Shown: positions 1 to 6,000, counted from the stretch's first letter. The stretch: 6,000 nt of DNA from an uncultured Butyricicoccus sp. (GCA_900544475.1 UQVU01000112.1:1-6000); one strand, 5' to 3'. Notes: generated by a model from the letters alone, not told the origin. Translations and numbers: made by a program.

Positions 1-765
1 GAGTTTTGGATCGATGATGCCCGAGCTGACCGTGAAGCCGTTAAGACCGATGACAAGGCTGAACAGCGTGGCACGGTCGCGCACCTGAATGGTTTTCGGC
101 ATATCGAGCATACTCAGCAGCTCCTCCGCAAAATAGAACGAGTTGCGCTCGCCCTGCTCGAAAATCAGATAGGGGTAGGGTTTCAGCTCTTCGAGCGTGA
201 TGCACGCCTTCTCCGCAAGCGGATGGTCTTTGTTGATGAAAACGTGCGGTGCGGCGGTAAACAGCTCCTCGAACGCCAGCTCGTTCCGGCGCAGCAGCTT
301 GGTGAGCACGGTTTCATTCGACTCGCACAGATACATGATGCCAAGCTCGCTCCGCCCCGCGGCCACATCGTCGATGATCTCGCCGGTCTGCGTTTCGCGC
401 AGGATAAAGCGGTAACGGTCGGCGTCGAACTGCTGCACGACATCGACAAAGGCGTTGACCGCGAAGGAATAGTGCTGGCACGACACGCAGAACTTGGGTT
501 CGCGCTTCTTTCCCGCGCCGAAATGCTCCTGCATGAGGTCGGCCTGCTCCAGCAGCTGCCGCGCGAACGCCAGAAGCTCCTCGCCCTCGCGCGTCACGGT
601 CACGCCCTTGTTCGAGCGTACGAACGCCGTCACGCCCATTTCCTTTTCCAGATTGTGTATCGCCGTGCTCAGGCTCGGCTGCGAGATGAACAGGCGCTCT
701 GCCGCGTCCGTAATGTTGCCGCATTCCGCAACCGTCACCAGATAGCTTAACTGCTGTAACGTCAT
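1..765 (-). CDS. LysR-family transcriptional regulator, C-terminus cut off by window edge
   Basis: My own reverse-strand translation gives 255 residues with no stop before the left edge; LysR proteins are usually about 300, so roughly the last 40-50 are missing. Residues 2-60 form the winged helix-turn-helix typical of the family, with the AAERLFISQPSLSTAIHNLE block at 21-40. A linker helix follows (about 61-82), then the start of the effector-binding domain from about 90 (KFCVSCQHYSF, 91-101). The ATG at 765 is preceded by AAGGAGGT with a 5-nt gap, which fixes the start. LysR proteins bind DNA as multimers and respond to a small ligand. The QHYSF stretch reminds me of Firmicutes LysR regulators of the MtaR/CmbR type, which act on sulphur amino acid genes, but that is recall and too weak to name a ligand or gene. 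The usual divergent target gene is absent: the upstream neighbour lies on the same strand. Confidence 0.93.
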   Translation of the reverse strand, partial: MTLQQLSYLVTVAECGNITDAAERLFISQPSLSTAIHNLEKEMGVTAFVRSNKGVTVTREGEELLAFARQLLEQADLMQEHFGAGKKREPKFCVSCQHYSFAVNAFVDVVQQFDADRYRFILRETQTGEIIDDVAAGRSELGIMYLCESNETVLTKLLRRNELAFEELFTAAPHVFINKDHPLAEKACITLEELKPYPYLIFEQGERNSFYFAEELLSMLDMPKTIQVRDRATLFSLVIGLNGFTVSSGIIDPKL

Positions 766-793
766 GGCGTACCTCCTTTATGTTGCTTCTACC

Positions 794-822
794 ATTATAA
801 GCGCATTTTACAGGCCGCGCAA
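794..822 (-). promoter_or_regulatory. Candidate sigma-A promoter for the lysR gene
   Basis: On the minus strand a perfect TATAAT (799 to 794) lies 17 bp downstream of TTGCGC (822 to 817), which matches TTGACA at only three positions. The -10 box ends 28 bp before the lysR ATG, giving a short leader that contains the ribosome-binding site. The -35 box and part of the spacer lie within the last codons of the upstream 58-codon gene, so lysR could be transcribed from here as well as by readthrough. An imperfect dyad (ATTGCGC ... GCGCTTAT) spans the promoter and could be a site for autoregulation, which is common in LysR genes; that part is inference. Confidence 0.5.
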
Positions 823-984
823 TGCCTGAGAGGCGCACTTTCTCTCGCGGCGGCGGTCATAGGCCTTTCCGCTTTTCTCCACGCGGCTGACCGGCTTTAC
901 CGTGCCCCACGAGCCGCGCTGACGGCTGTGGAAGTCGCGCTGTGCCTTTTTGCTCTGCTTGCGCAGCGGAATCATGTTTTCCAT
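808..984 (-). CDS. Small, highly basic conserved-type protein (58 aa), function unknown
   Basis: The frame starts at the ATG at 984, preceded by AAAGGAGAG about 7 nt upstream, and ends with TAA at 808-810. A second ATG at 975 is possible, but the spacing favours the first. The product begins MENMIPLRKQSKKAQRDFHS and carries RGSWG (23-27), PVSRV (31-35) and YDRRRER (42-48). It has 17 Arg/Lys against 5 Asp/Glu, one Trp and one Cys, and no signal peptide or membrane segment. From memory it resembles short uncharacterised Firmicutes proteins sharing an SKK-Q start, an RGSW core and a PV-R motif; I cannot verify this without a search. The charge would suit nucleic-acid or ribosome binding, but this is speculation. 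It lies 42 bp upstream of lysR on the same strand and diverges from the XRE gene. Confidence 0.72.
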   Translation of the reverse strand: MENMIPLRKQSKKAQRDFHSRQRGSWGTVKPVSRVEKSGKAYDRRRERKCASQALRGL

Positions 985-1012
985 CGGTTCTCTCTCCTTT
1001 TATGTGACAGTT

Positions 1013-1071
1013 ATATTACATCGTCCGATTTTCTCTTGCTTTTTCCGCTTTTCGGGGGTATTCTGTAATAT
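1013..1071. promoter_or_regulatory. Divergent promoter region with inverted octamers
   Basis: The 122-bp gap between the small basic gene and the XRE gene contains ATATTACA (1013-1020) and its exact reverse complement TGTAATAT (1064-1071), 43 bp apart. Read along each gene, both present the same TGTAATAT, ending 28 bp before the small-gene ATG and 35 bp before the XRE ATG. They could therefore be two -10 boxes (TAATAT) of divergent promoters, or two half-sites or operators for the XRE regulator. A partial TGTGA-N8-TTACA dyad overlaps the left copy (1003-1020). No good -35 is seen for the minus-strand promoter. Confidence 0.4.
1036..1064 (+). promoter_or_regulatory. Candidate promoter for the XRE regulator gene
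   Basis: TTGCTT (1036-1041) and TATTCT (1059-1064) are separated by 17 bp. Each is an imperfect match to the sigma-A consensus (3/6 and 4/6). The -10 abuts the TGTAATAT octamer at 1064-1071, an alternative -10 for the same gene but without a recognisable -35. Transcription from either would start 20-35 nt before the AAAGGAGG ribosome-binding site at 1091-1098. Confidence 0.33.
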
Positions 1072-1106
1072 CCCGCTCGGGAAAAATCTGAAAGGAGGCG
1101 TTCCGA

Positions 1107-1514
1107 ATGTGTCCGTATCCCTCGATCGACCTCGCCGCGACCGGCCGGAATATCGCGTGTCTGCGCAAGGCGCGGGGGCTTACCGTCCGCGCCATGCAGG
1201 CGTATTTCGGCTTCGATGACCCGCAGGCCATCTACCGCTGGCAGTGGGGCCGAAGTCTGCCCTCGGTCGATAATCTGTACGCGCTGAGCGTGCTTTTCGG
1301 CGTGAGCATGAACGAAATTCTCGTTCCGATACAATCGATACAGCATGAAAATGAGCAGCAGGCGGAAACCTGCTGCTCTGCTGTTTTATGGGATATGCGG
1401 CGCTTCCTTCTGTCCTTATTGTACAGGGAAAACGTCCGGCTGTCATTGAACCGGTGGTTCAAAATCAGGTCACGATCTCCACGCGGCTGCCGCTGCCGTG
1501 CTTGTCCTTGGTGA
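1107..1514 (+). CDS. XRE-family helix-turn-helix regulator with an anomalous C-terminal tail
   Basis: The ATG at 1107 has AAAGGAGG 8 nt upstream, an excellent ribosome-binding site. Residues 10-73 form one XRE/Cro-C1 type DNA-binding domain: helix 1 about 12-22, helix 2 about 25-32 (LTVRAMQAYF), recognition helix about 37-48 (PQAIYRWQWG), helix 4 about 54-65 (SVDNLYALSVLFG) and a short helix 5 (MNEIL, 68-72). Many clostridial proteins of this kind end soon after this point. Here the frame continues through a strong hairpin (residues 83-91), and residues 120-135 are antisense to the end of sbcC; the tail is Arg/Cys-rich and resembles no domain. A stop (TGA 1346-1348) lies in the -1 frame just ahead of the hairpin, so an indel or a sequence change may have removed the original end. 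A 7-bp direct repeat CGATACA (1327-1333, 1336-1342) sits here. The regulator's targets are unknown; its own divergent promoter region is the natural candidate. The domain call is firm, the C-terminal end is not. Confidence 0.82.
   Translation: MCPYPSIDLAATGRNIACLRKARGLTVRAMQAYFGFDDPQAIYRWQWGRSLPSVDNLYALSVLFGVSMNEILVPIQSIQHENEQQAETCCSAVLWDMRRFLLSLLYRENVRLSLNRWFKIRSRSPRGCRCRACPW
1353..1378. terminator. Bidirectional intrinsic terminator hairpin between convergent genes
   Basis: A perfect 10-bp stem (GAGCAGCAGG / CCTGCTGCTC) closes a 6-nt loop, CGGAAA. On the minus strand it is followed by ATTTTCAT and lies 87 nt beyond the sbcC stop, where it would end the sbcDC transcript. On the plus strand it is followed by a weak T-run (TGCTGTTTT). 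It lies inside the open reading frame of the XRE gene, upstream of that frame's only stop codon. Confidence 0.7.
1446..1462. other. Short perfect hairpin just past the sbcC stop
   Basis: TTGAACC (1446-1452) and GGTTCAA (1456-1462) form a perfect 7-bp stem with a 3-nt loop, beginning 2 nt after the sbcC stop codon. No T-run follows it on the minus strand, so it is not a classic intrinsic terminator. It might protect the 3' end of the mRNA, act as a pause site, or be chance. Confidence 0.4.
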
Positions 1515-4500
1515 CGATGAGCTGACGGTCGATTTTGTCGCGCAGCTCGCCCACGTGCGAAATGATGCCGACAAGGCGGTTGCCCTCGCTGAGGCTGCTG
1601 AGCGCACGGATGGCCTGCGACAGCGACTCCTCATCGAGCGAGCCGAATCCCTCATCGACGAACATGGTTTCAAGGCGTATGCCGCCCGCCGCCGACTGCA
1701 CCTCGTCCGAAAGGCCGAGCGCGAGCGACAGCGACGCCTTGAACGACTCGCCGCCCGAAAGCGAGCGCACGCTGCGCTCCGAGCCGTTGTAGTGGTCGAT
1801 AACGTCGAGTTCGAGGCCGGTCTTGGAACGCTGGTTATCGTTTTCGCGGCGGCGCTTGAGCTCGTACTGGCCGCCCGACATGATGAGCAGGCGCACGTTC
1901 GCGCGTTGCAGAATGCGGTCGAAGAAGGTCATCTGGATGTAGGTTTCGAGCGTTATCTTATCCTTGCCCAGAAGCGAGCCGTTCGCCGTGTCGGAAAGCG
2001 TGTGCAGCCATTTGTATTCCTGCTCCAGACGGCCGAGCTCGTCCGACTTGCTCCGCATATTTGCGAGCGCCGTCCGGTTGGTGTTCAGTCGGATACGCAG
2101 CGCGCTCTGCTGCCCGAGCACGGTCAGGCGTTCGGCGGCAAGCTCGTTTCCGCGCTGCTGCTGCGCCGGGGCGTCGATTTCGCCGATCTGCGCCAGCTGC
2201 GCCGTCAGCTGTGCCGCGGCCGCTTCGAGCGCGACAAGCGCCTGACGGCAGACGGCGGCGTTGTTCTCCGCCTGTTTTCTCGCGTTCTCCATGGCGGCAA
2301 GCTGCGCGTCGAGCGCATTTCTGTGCTGTTCCGCCGCCGCGGCCTCCGGGAAGGAAAGCGCACCATGCAGCTTTTCGCGCTGTTCGGTGAGCGCGGCGGC
2401 GCGGCTCTCGTCACGCGCCAGTTCTTCGCGCAGGGCGTTCATCTTCTGCTCCTGCTCTCGCAGGGCGTTTTCCCGCTGCGGCACGAGCGTGTCGAGCTGG
2501 CATCGGCGGTCGATTTTCGCGTCAAGTGCCGTGAGCCGGGCTTCGAGGCCGCGAAGCACCTGCTGTGTTTCCTGCTGCGCCGAGGCGATTTCTTCCGCCG
2601 CGTTTTCCGGCGCGCACTCCGTCAGGGTTTCCGCGAGGGCGCGTTTCACCTTGGCCGCGAGTTCCTCCTGCTGTCCGTGCAGACGGCTGCACGCGCTCTG
2701 CGTCTGCATGACAGTGCCACGCAGGGTTTCCTGCTTCGCCGACAGCGCTTCAAGACCGCTCTGCTGCGCCTTGATGCGCCGGTCGAGCGCCTTTCTCTCC
2801 TCGATACGCGCGTCCAGTTCCGCGAGCGCCTTTTCGGCGGCGGTGCGTGCCTTCCTCGCCTGCTCCGTGCAGGCGGCAAGCTGCGCGTCCGCGTCCTTGT
2901 ACGCCGGTTCCGCGACAAACGCCTGCATCTGCGTGAGAAGCTGCTGTTTTTTCTCGGTGAGCGCGGCGTTCTGCGTGCCGGCGGCAAGGCTCTTTGCGCT
3001 GCTCGCCTGCTGCGCGGTTTCGCTCCGCTGCTTTGCTTTTTTGAGCTCCGCCTCGGTCGGGGCGTGACCCGAAGTCTGCGCCGGAGCCGGGTGGTGCACC
3101 GCGCCGCAGACCGGGCACGGCGTTCCCTCGGCAAGCTCCCGCGCGAGCACGCCCGCCTGCTCATCGAGAAAGGCGCGGTAAAGGCTCTCATAGGCTGCGG
3201 CGGCCTGCTCAGCCTGCGTCTGCGCGGTCAGGTAGTCCTGCTGCGCGGCCTGAACCGCCCGCTCTGCCGCATGGCATTCGCGCAGCAGACCGCCCAGTGC
3301 ACCCAGTTCCTCTACGCGCGTCTGTTCGCGAAGCTGCGCCGCAAGCTGCTTTTCGCGTTCCGCTTCGAGCGTTCCGCCGGACTCCCGCTGCTTTTGGGCG
3401 GCGTCGAGCGATGCGGTTTCCGCCGCGATTTCCTGCGTGAGTTTCTCCTGCTGCACGTTCAGACCCGCAAGGCGGTTTTCCGCGTCCGCAAGCTGCTTTT
3501 CGCAGTTTTTCTGCGCACTGACGTCCTCCGTAAGCGCCGCGAGGGCGTTTTTCCGGCTTATCTGCTGCGTCTGCTCGGCAAGCACGCGCTGTTTCTCTGC
3601 CTCGGCATTTCCGAGGCTCGCGGCCTCCTGCTTCCATCTCTCGCACTCCGCACGCTGCACCTCCTGCGTCTGCTGCTGCTCTTCGAGCGCGGCGGAGGCT
3701 TTCGCGATGCTGAGCGTCAGCTCGCGCAGCGTCTTATCTATGTTTTCCAGTTCGGCGTAGCGCGGCAGTTCGTTTTCGAGGGCGGTCTTTTCGCGGCGCA
3801 GTGCGTCCGCTTTGGGCTGTGCGGCGGTTTCCGCGGCAAGCGCCGCGTCCGCGGCTTTCACCTTTTCGCGCTGCGCGGTCTGCTCGGCCTGATTGGCGTT
3901 CAGGTCGGCGGTCATCCGCTCGCGCGAGGCCGCCTGACCGATCAGCTTGTTCACGGCTTCTATCCGCTTGTCGAGCGTTTCCAGCTGCACCGCACAGCCG
4001 GTTTCCGCCTTTTCGTCCTGCTTAATCAGCGTTTCGAGCAGCTCGACCGTTTCCGCGAACGGCAGCTTCTGCGCTTTCGCCTGCTCCGCCTTTTCGAAAA
4101 GCAGGCTGTCCTCGCCGCAACTGATGCCGCCGATGTACTGCTGCACGCTTGCACGCGCCGCCTCGCACTCCCGGAAGAGGGCATTCGCGCTCTCTTTCAG
4201 GCGCAGCTGAAGCGTTTCATACCTGCCCGTTTTGAAAATGCGGCGAAAAATCTCCTGCCGCTCCTTGGTGTCCGCCATGAGCAGCTTGAGAAACTCTCCC
4301 TGCGCAATCATCGCAATCATGGTGAACTGGCTTCTGTCCAGACCGAGAATGCTTTCCAGTTCGGCGTTCGCGTCCTTGGGTCTGTCGATCACGCGCCCGT
4401 CCGGCAGATGGAGTTCCACTTTGGGCGGCTGTTTGACGAGTTTATCGCCGCGCAGCGCCCTGCGCATATACTCCGGATTGCGGCGCACGGTGTAAACCTT

Positions 4501-4761
4501 GTCCGCGCAGGAAAAGGTCATCTCGACAAAGGTCGGCGTTTTGTCGTCGGCGTACTTGGAGCGGAACATGGCAGGCGTGCGGTTTTCGCCGCTCGGCTTG
4601 TCGTAGAGCGCGTAGGTGATGGCGTCGAAAATGGTGGTCTTGCCCGCGCCGGTGTCGCCGGTAATCAGGTAAAGTCCCGCCGTGCCGAGCGTTTCGAGGT
4701 CGATTTCGGTCGTTCCGGCATACGGTCCGAAGGCGGACAGCGTTAATTTAAGCGGTCTCAT
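1465..4761 (-). CDS. sbcC: DNA double-strand break repair ATPase SbcC (Rad50-like exonuclease subunit)
   Basis: A 1098-residue protein, normal for SbcC, and complete. The N-terminal ABC half has MRPLKLTLSAFGPY at the start, Walker A GDTGAGKTT at 35-43 and the Q-loop IAQGEF (Q154). A long Ala/Gln/Glu/Lys-rich coiled coil runs from about 190 to 930 and folds back at the zinc hook CPVC (549-552), almost exactly mid-protein. The C-terminal ABC half has the signature SLSGGESF (1000-1007), Walker B LETMFVDEG (1030-1038, catalytic E1037), D-loop GSLDEES and the H-loop His1069 (IISH). With SbcD it forms the cytoplasmic bacterial counterpart of Mre11-Rad50, using ATP to open and cleave DNA ends and hairpins. 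The ATG overlaps the sbcD stop (ATGA), with GGGAGGG 6 nt upstream, implying translational coupling. Every key motif is present, so it is probably active. Its last 50 bases overlap the convergent XRE frame. Confidence 0.97.
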   Translation of the reverse strand: MRPLKLTLSAFGPYAGTTEIDLETLGTAGLYLITGDTGAGKTTIFDAITYALYDKPSGENRTPAMFRSKYADDKTPTFVEMTFSCADKVYTVRRNPEYMRRALRGDKLVKQPPKVELHLPDGRVIDRPKDANAELESILGLDRSQFTMIAMIAQGEFLKLLMADTKERQEIFRRIFKTGRYETLQLRLKESANALFRECEAARASVQQYIGGISCGEDSLLFEKAEQAKAQKLPFAETVELLETLIKQDEKAETGCAVQLETLDKRIEAVNKLIGQAASRERMTADLNANQAEQTAQREKVKAADAALAAETAAQPKADALRREKTALENELPRYAELENIDKTLRELTLSIAKASAALEEQQQTQEVQRAECERWKQEAASLGNAEAEKQRVLAEQTQQISRKNALAALTEDVSAQKNCEKQLADAENRLAGLNVQQEKLTQEIAAETASLDAAQKQRESGGTLEAEREKQLAAQLREQTRVEELGALGGLLRECHAAERAVQAAQQDYLTAQTQAEQAAAAYESLYRAFLDEQAGVLARELAEGTPCPVCGAVHHPAPAQTSGHAPTEAELKKAKQRSETAQQASSAKSLAAGTQNAALTEKKQQLLTQMQAFVAEPAYKDADAQLAACTEQARKARTAAEKALAELDARIEERKALDRRIKAQQSGLEALSAKQETLRGTVMQTQSACSRLHGQQEELAAKVKRALAETLTECAPENAAEEIASAQQETQQVLRGLEARLTALDAKIDRRCQLDTLVPQRENALREQEQKMNALREELARDESRAAALTEQREKLHGALSFPEAAAAEQHRNALDAQLAAMENARKQAENNAAVCRQALVALEAAAAQLTAQLAQIGEIDAPAQQQRGNELAAERLTVLGQQSALRIRLNTNRTALANMRSKSDELGRLEQEYKWLHTLSDTANGSLLGKDKITLETYIQMTFFDRILQRANVRLLIMSGGQYELKRRRENDNQRSKTGLELDVIDHYNGSERSVRSLSGGESFKASLSLALGLSDEVQSAAGGIRLETMFVDEGFGSLDEESLSQAIRALSSLSEGNRLVGIISHVGELRDKIDRQLIVTKDKHGSGSRVEIVT

Positions 4762-5897
4762 TCTTTTCCCTCCCAGATGCGTTCCATCAGCTGCTTCGCA
4801 AAGCTCCGCTGCTCCTCGCTCATCGGCTGGCCGTTCTGGCTTTCGTAGAACTCCTCGAAGAGCGTCAGCGGACGCTTTCTCTCGACCTGCTCCGCGCCGT
4901 CCACATGGCTTTCCGTGCGCGTGCGGCGGTTGTCGTAGTCCAGGCGCATGATGTACGGATACACCGTGCGCAGGTTGTTCACCGCGTTCGGGATGTCCTC
5001 CTCGTCGGTCAGCGTGATGCGCAGATAATCGTTCCGGAACGGCTTGCCCTCGTAGTTCTCGCGCAGCATCAGCTCGTTATAGGCGCCGCACAGCTCGCTC
5101 ATGTCGCGTTTCGGCACGAGCGGCACGGTGCGTATCTCGACGCTCCCCTTTTCCGCAAGCTCGACCACGGTGACGGACTTTTTGTGGCCGACCTCGGAGA
5201 AGGAATATTTGAGCGGCGTGCCGCAGTAGCGCACGGTTTCGCGGCCGATTTTCTGCGGCCCGTGGATGTGGCCGAGGGCGACGTAATCGAAATCGTCAAA
5301 CACGGAAACGTCCACGTTGTCCGTACCGCCGACCGAAAGCTCCTCGGAGTCGCAGGTCTGCGCGCCGGTCACGAACTGGTGCGTCACGAGCACGTTGCGG
5401 TGGGTCTTATCGATGTCCGCCGCACCCAGAACCGCCGCCATCGCCTCGGTGTAGGTTGCGATTTCGCTTTCCGGGAAAAAGCGCCGCACCTGCACCGGCC
5501 GCAGAAACGGCAGGAGATAGAGATCCACCGGGCCGTATTCATCGCGGAGCGTCAGCGGCGCGAGCACGCCGTTGTAGACTCGCGCGATATGGATGCCGCT
5601 CTGCTCCATCAGGCGGCCGCCGAACGCCAGACGCTCGGCCGAGTCGTGGTTGCCGCTGATGAGGAAGGTCTGCGTATCGCGCTTCGACAGCTGCACGAGA
5701 AACTCGTCGAGCAGCGTGACCGCCTCGGCGGACGGAACCGTCTTGTCGTAGACGTCGCCCGCGATGAGCACGCCGTCCGGCTTCTCGCTGTCGATGATGC
5801 GCAGGATCTCCTCTAAAATGTACTGCTGGTCCTCTAACATGGAAAATTCGTTGACCCGCTTGCCGAGATGCAGGTCGGAAAGATGAATGAGCTTCAT
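4758..5897 (-). CDS. sbcD: Exonuclease subunit SbcD (Mre11-like metallophosphoesterase)
   Basis: A 379-residue protein, typical for SbcD. I start it at the ATG at 5897 because family members begin MKLIHLSDLHLGK and AAAGGA lies 6 nt upstream. The frame is open to a GTG at 5912, but that codon adjoins the ribosome-binding site itself. All phosphoesterase motifs are visible: DLH (D8, H10), GDVYD (D48), GNHD (82-85), VTH (H173) and GHIH (209-212). These bind the two metal ions, usually manganese in this family, that cut DNA. CGTPLKYSFSE (225-235) is the conserved block after the nuclease core. The C-terminal part (about 270-379) corresponds to the capping and SbcC-binding regions. It is the first gene of the sbcDC pair and shares 4 bp with sbcC, so the subunits should be made together. 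It is the nuclease partner that trims double-strand ends and opens hairpins made by inverted repeats. Confidence 0.97.
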   Translation of the reverse strand: MKLIHLSDLHLGKRVNEFSMLEDQQYILEEILRIIDSEKPDGVLIAGDVYDKTVPSAEAVTLLDEFLVQLSKRDTQTFLISGNHDSAERLAFGGRLMEQSGIHIARVYNGVLAPLTLRDEYGPVDLYLLPFLRPVQVRRFFPESEIATYTEAMAAVLGAADIDKTHRNVLVTHQFVTGAQTCDSEELSVGGTDNVDVSVFDDFDYVALGHIHGPQKIGRETVRYCGTPLKYSFSEVGHKKSVTVVELAEKGSVEIRTVPLVPKRDMSELCGAYNELMLRENYEGKPFRNDYLRITLTDEEDIPNAVNNLRTVYPYIMRLDYDNRRTRTESHVDGAEQVERKRPLTLFEEFYESQNGQPMSEEQRSFAKQLMERIWEGKE

Positions 5898-6000
5898 GTT
5901 TTTTCCTTTCACGCTTTTTCGCTTTTAAGGCAATACCGCATAATTGGACAAGAGCGATTTGCGAGTAAATTTTGCGTACTGACGAGGCGCGGTTTTGCGG
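5898..6000 (-). promoter_or_regulatory. sbcDC upstream region, promoter not clearly resolved
   Basis: This is an AT-richer stretch than the genes and contains no ORF I can support. The best promoter reading on the minus strand is TTGTCC (5951 to 5946), 17 bp, then TTAAAA (5928 to 5923), which fits the -10 consensus poorly. TTTGCG occurs three times on the plus strand (5958, 5971, 5994), twice in the context ATTTGCGAG / TTTTGCGTA. The true promoter may lie beyond the right edge. Confidence 0.25.

Noticed and set aside
223..750. 175-codon plus-strand frame opposite lysR
   Set aside because: In-register shadow of the LysR gene, with no domain and no ribosome-binding site.
314..838. 174-codon minus-strand frame overlapping lysR and the small basic gene
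   Set aside because: It is out of frame with both better-supported genes, has low-complexity Arg/Gly-rich composition, and its start lies inside the small gene without a good ribosome-binding site.
950..1219. 89-codon plus-strand frame across the divergent promoter region
   Set aside because: It covers the 5' end of the small gene in antisense and runs out of frame into the XRE gene; there is no domain, and the hydrophobic start is simply translated T-rich promoter DNA.
1011..1346. 111-codon minus-strand frame opposite the XRE gene
   Set aside because: The XRE domain on the plus strand is clear and has an ideal ribosome-binding site, whereas this frame has no recognisable motif.
1498..4746. 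1082-codon open frame on the plus strand opposite sbcC
   Set aside because: It lies in exact codon register with sbcC, whose motifs are complete, and exists because sbcC lacks TTA, CTA and TCA codons. The product is Arg/Leu-rich with no recognisable domain and no fitting ribosome-binding site.
4905..5816. 303-codon plus-strand frame opposite sbcD
   Set aside because: Same in-register antisense artefact; sbcD on the other strand has every catalytic motif.
5898..5912. GTG start for sbcD at 5912
   Set aside because: It would add five residues encoded by the ribosome-binding site of the better ATG at 5897, and SbcD proteins normally begin at MKLIHLSDLH.
1465..5912. A new defence system around sbcDC
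   Set aside because: sbcDC is a housekeeping repair pair with ordinary gene order and intact motifs. The neighbouring regulators show no toxin, nuclease or phage-related partner in this window.

Overview
The window looks like chromosomal DNA from a GC-rich member of the Clostridia (Firmicutes), possibly an Oscillospiraceae/Ruminococcaceae-type gut anaerobe. The reasons are strong AGGAGG-type ribosome-binding sites in front of nearly every gene, strongly GC-ending codons, and Firmicutes-like versions of all recognisable proteins. The taxonomic call is inference only. No mobile element, CRISPR array, tRNA or rRNA was seen.

Layout, left to right. (1) 1-765, minus strand: a LysR-family transcription regulator whose C-terminus runs off the left edge. 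(2) 808-984, minus strand: a 58-residue, very basic small protein with a good ribosome-binding site. The best lysR promoter overlaps its 3' end. (3) 985-1106: a short divergent promoter region carrying an 8-bp inverted repeat (ATATTACA / TGTAATAT), one arm in front of each flanking gene. (4) 1107-1514, plus strand: a small XRE-type helix-turn-helix regulator. Its reading frame has no stop at the end of the DNA-binding domain; it reads through a strong hairpin (1353-1378) and into the end of the convergent sbcC. (5) 1465-5897, minus strand: a translationally coupled sbcD-sbcC operon (overlapping stop and start) encoding the bacterial Mre11-Rad50-type nuclease/ATPase. (6) 5898-6000: the AT-richer sbcDC leader.

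SbcD (metallophosphoesterase nuclease) and SbcC (ABC ATPase with a long coiled coil and a CPVC zinc hook) form one complex that processes DNA ends and hairpins. Both carry all the motifs I looked for and appear intact. The two regulators and the small basic protein have no evident functional link to sbcDC; the adjacency looks incidental apart from the shared convergent terminator.

I did not find a convincing new multi-gene system. The points most worth a second look are the small basic protein, the XRE frame running through a hairpin (either a lost stop or a possible nonstop mRNA), the paired octamers between the divergent genes, and the unexplained leader upstream of sbcD.
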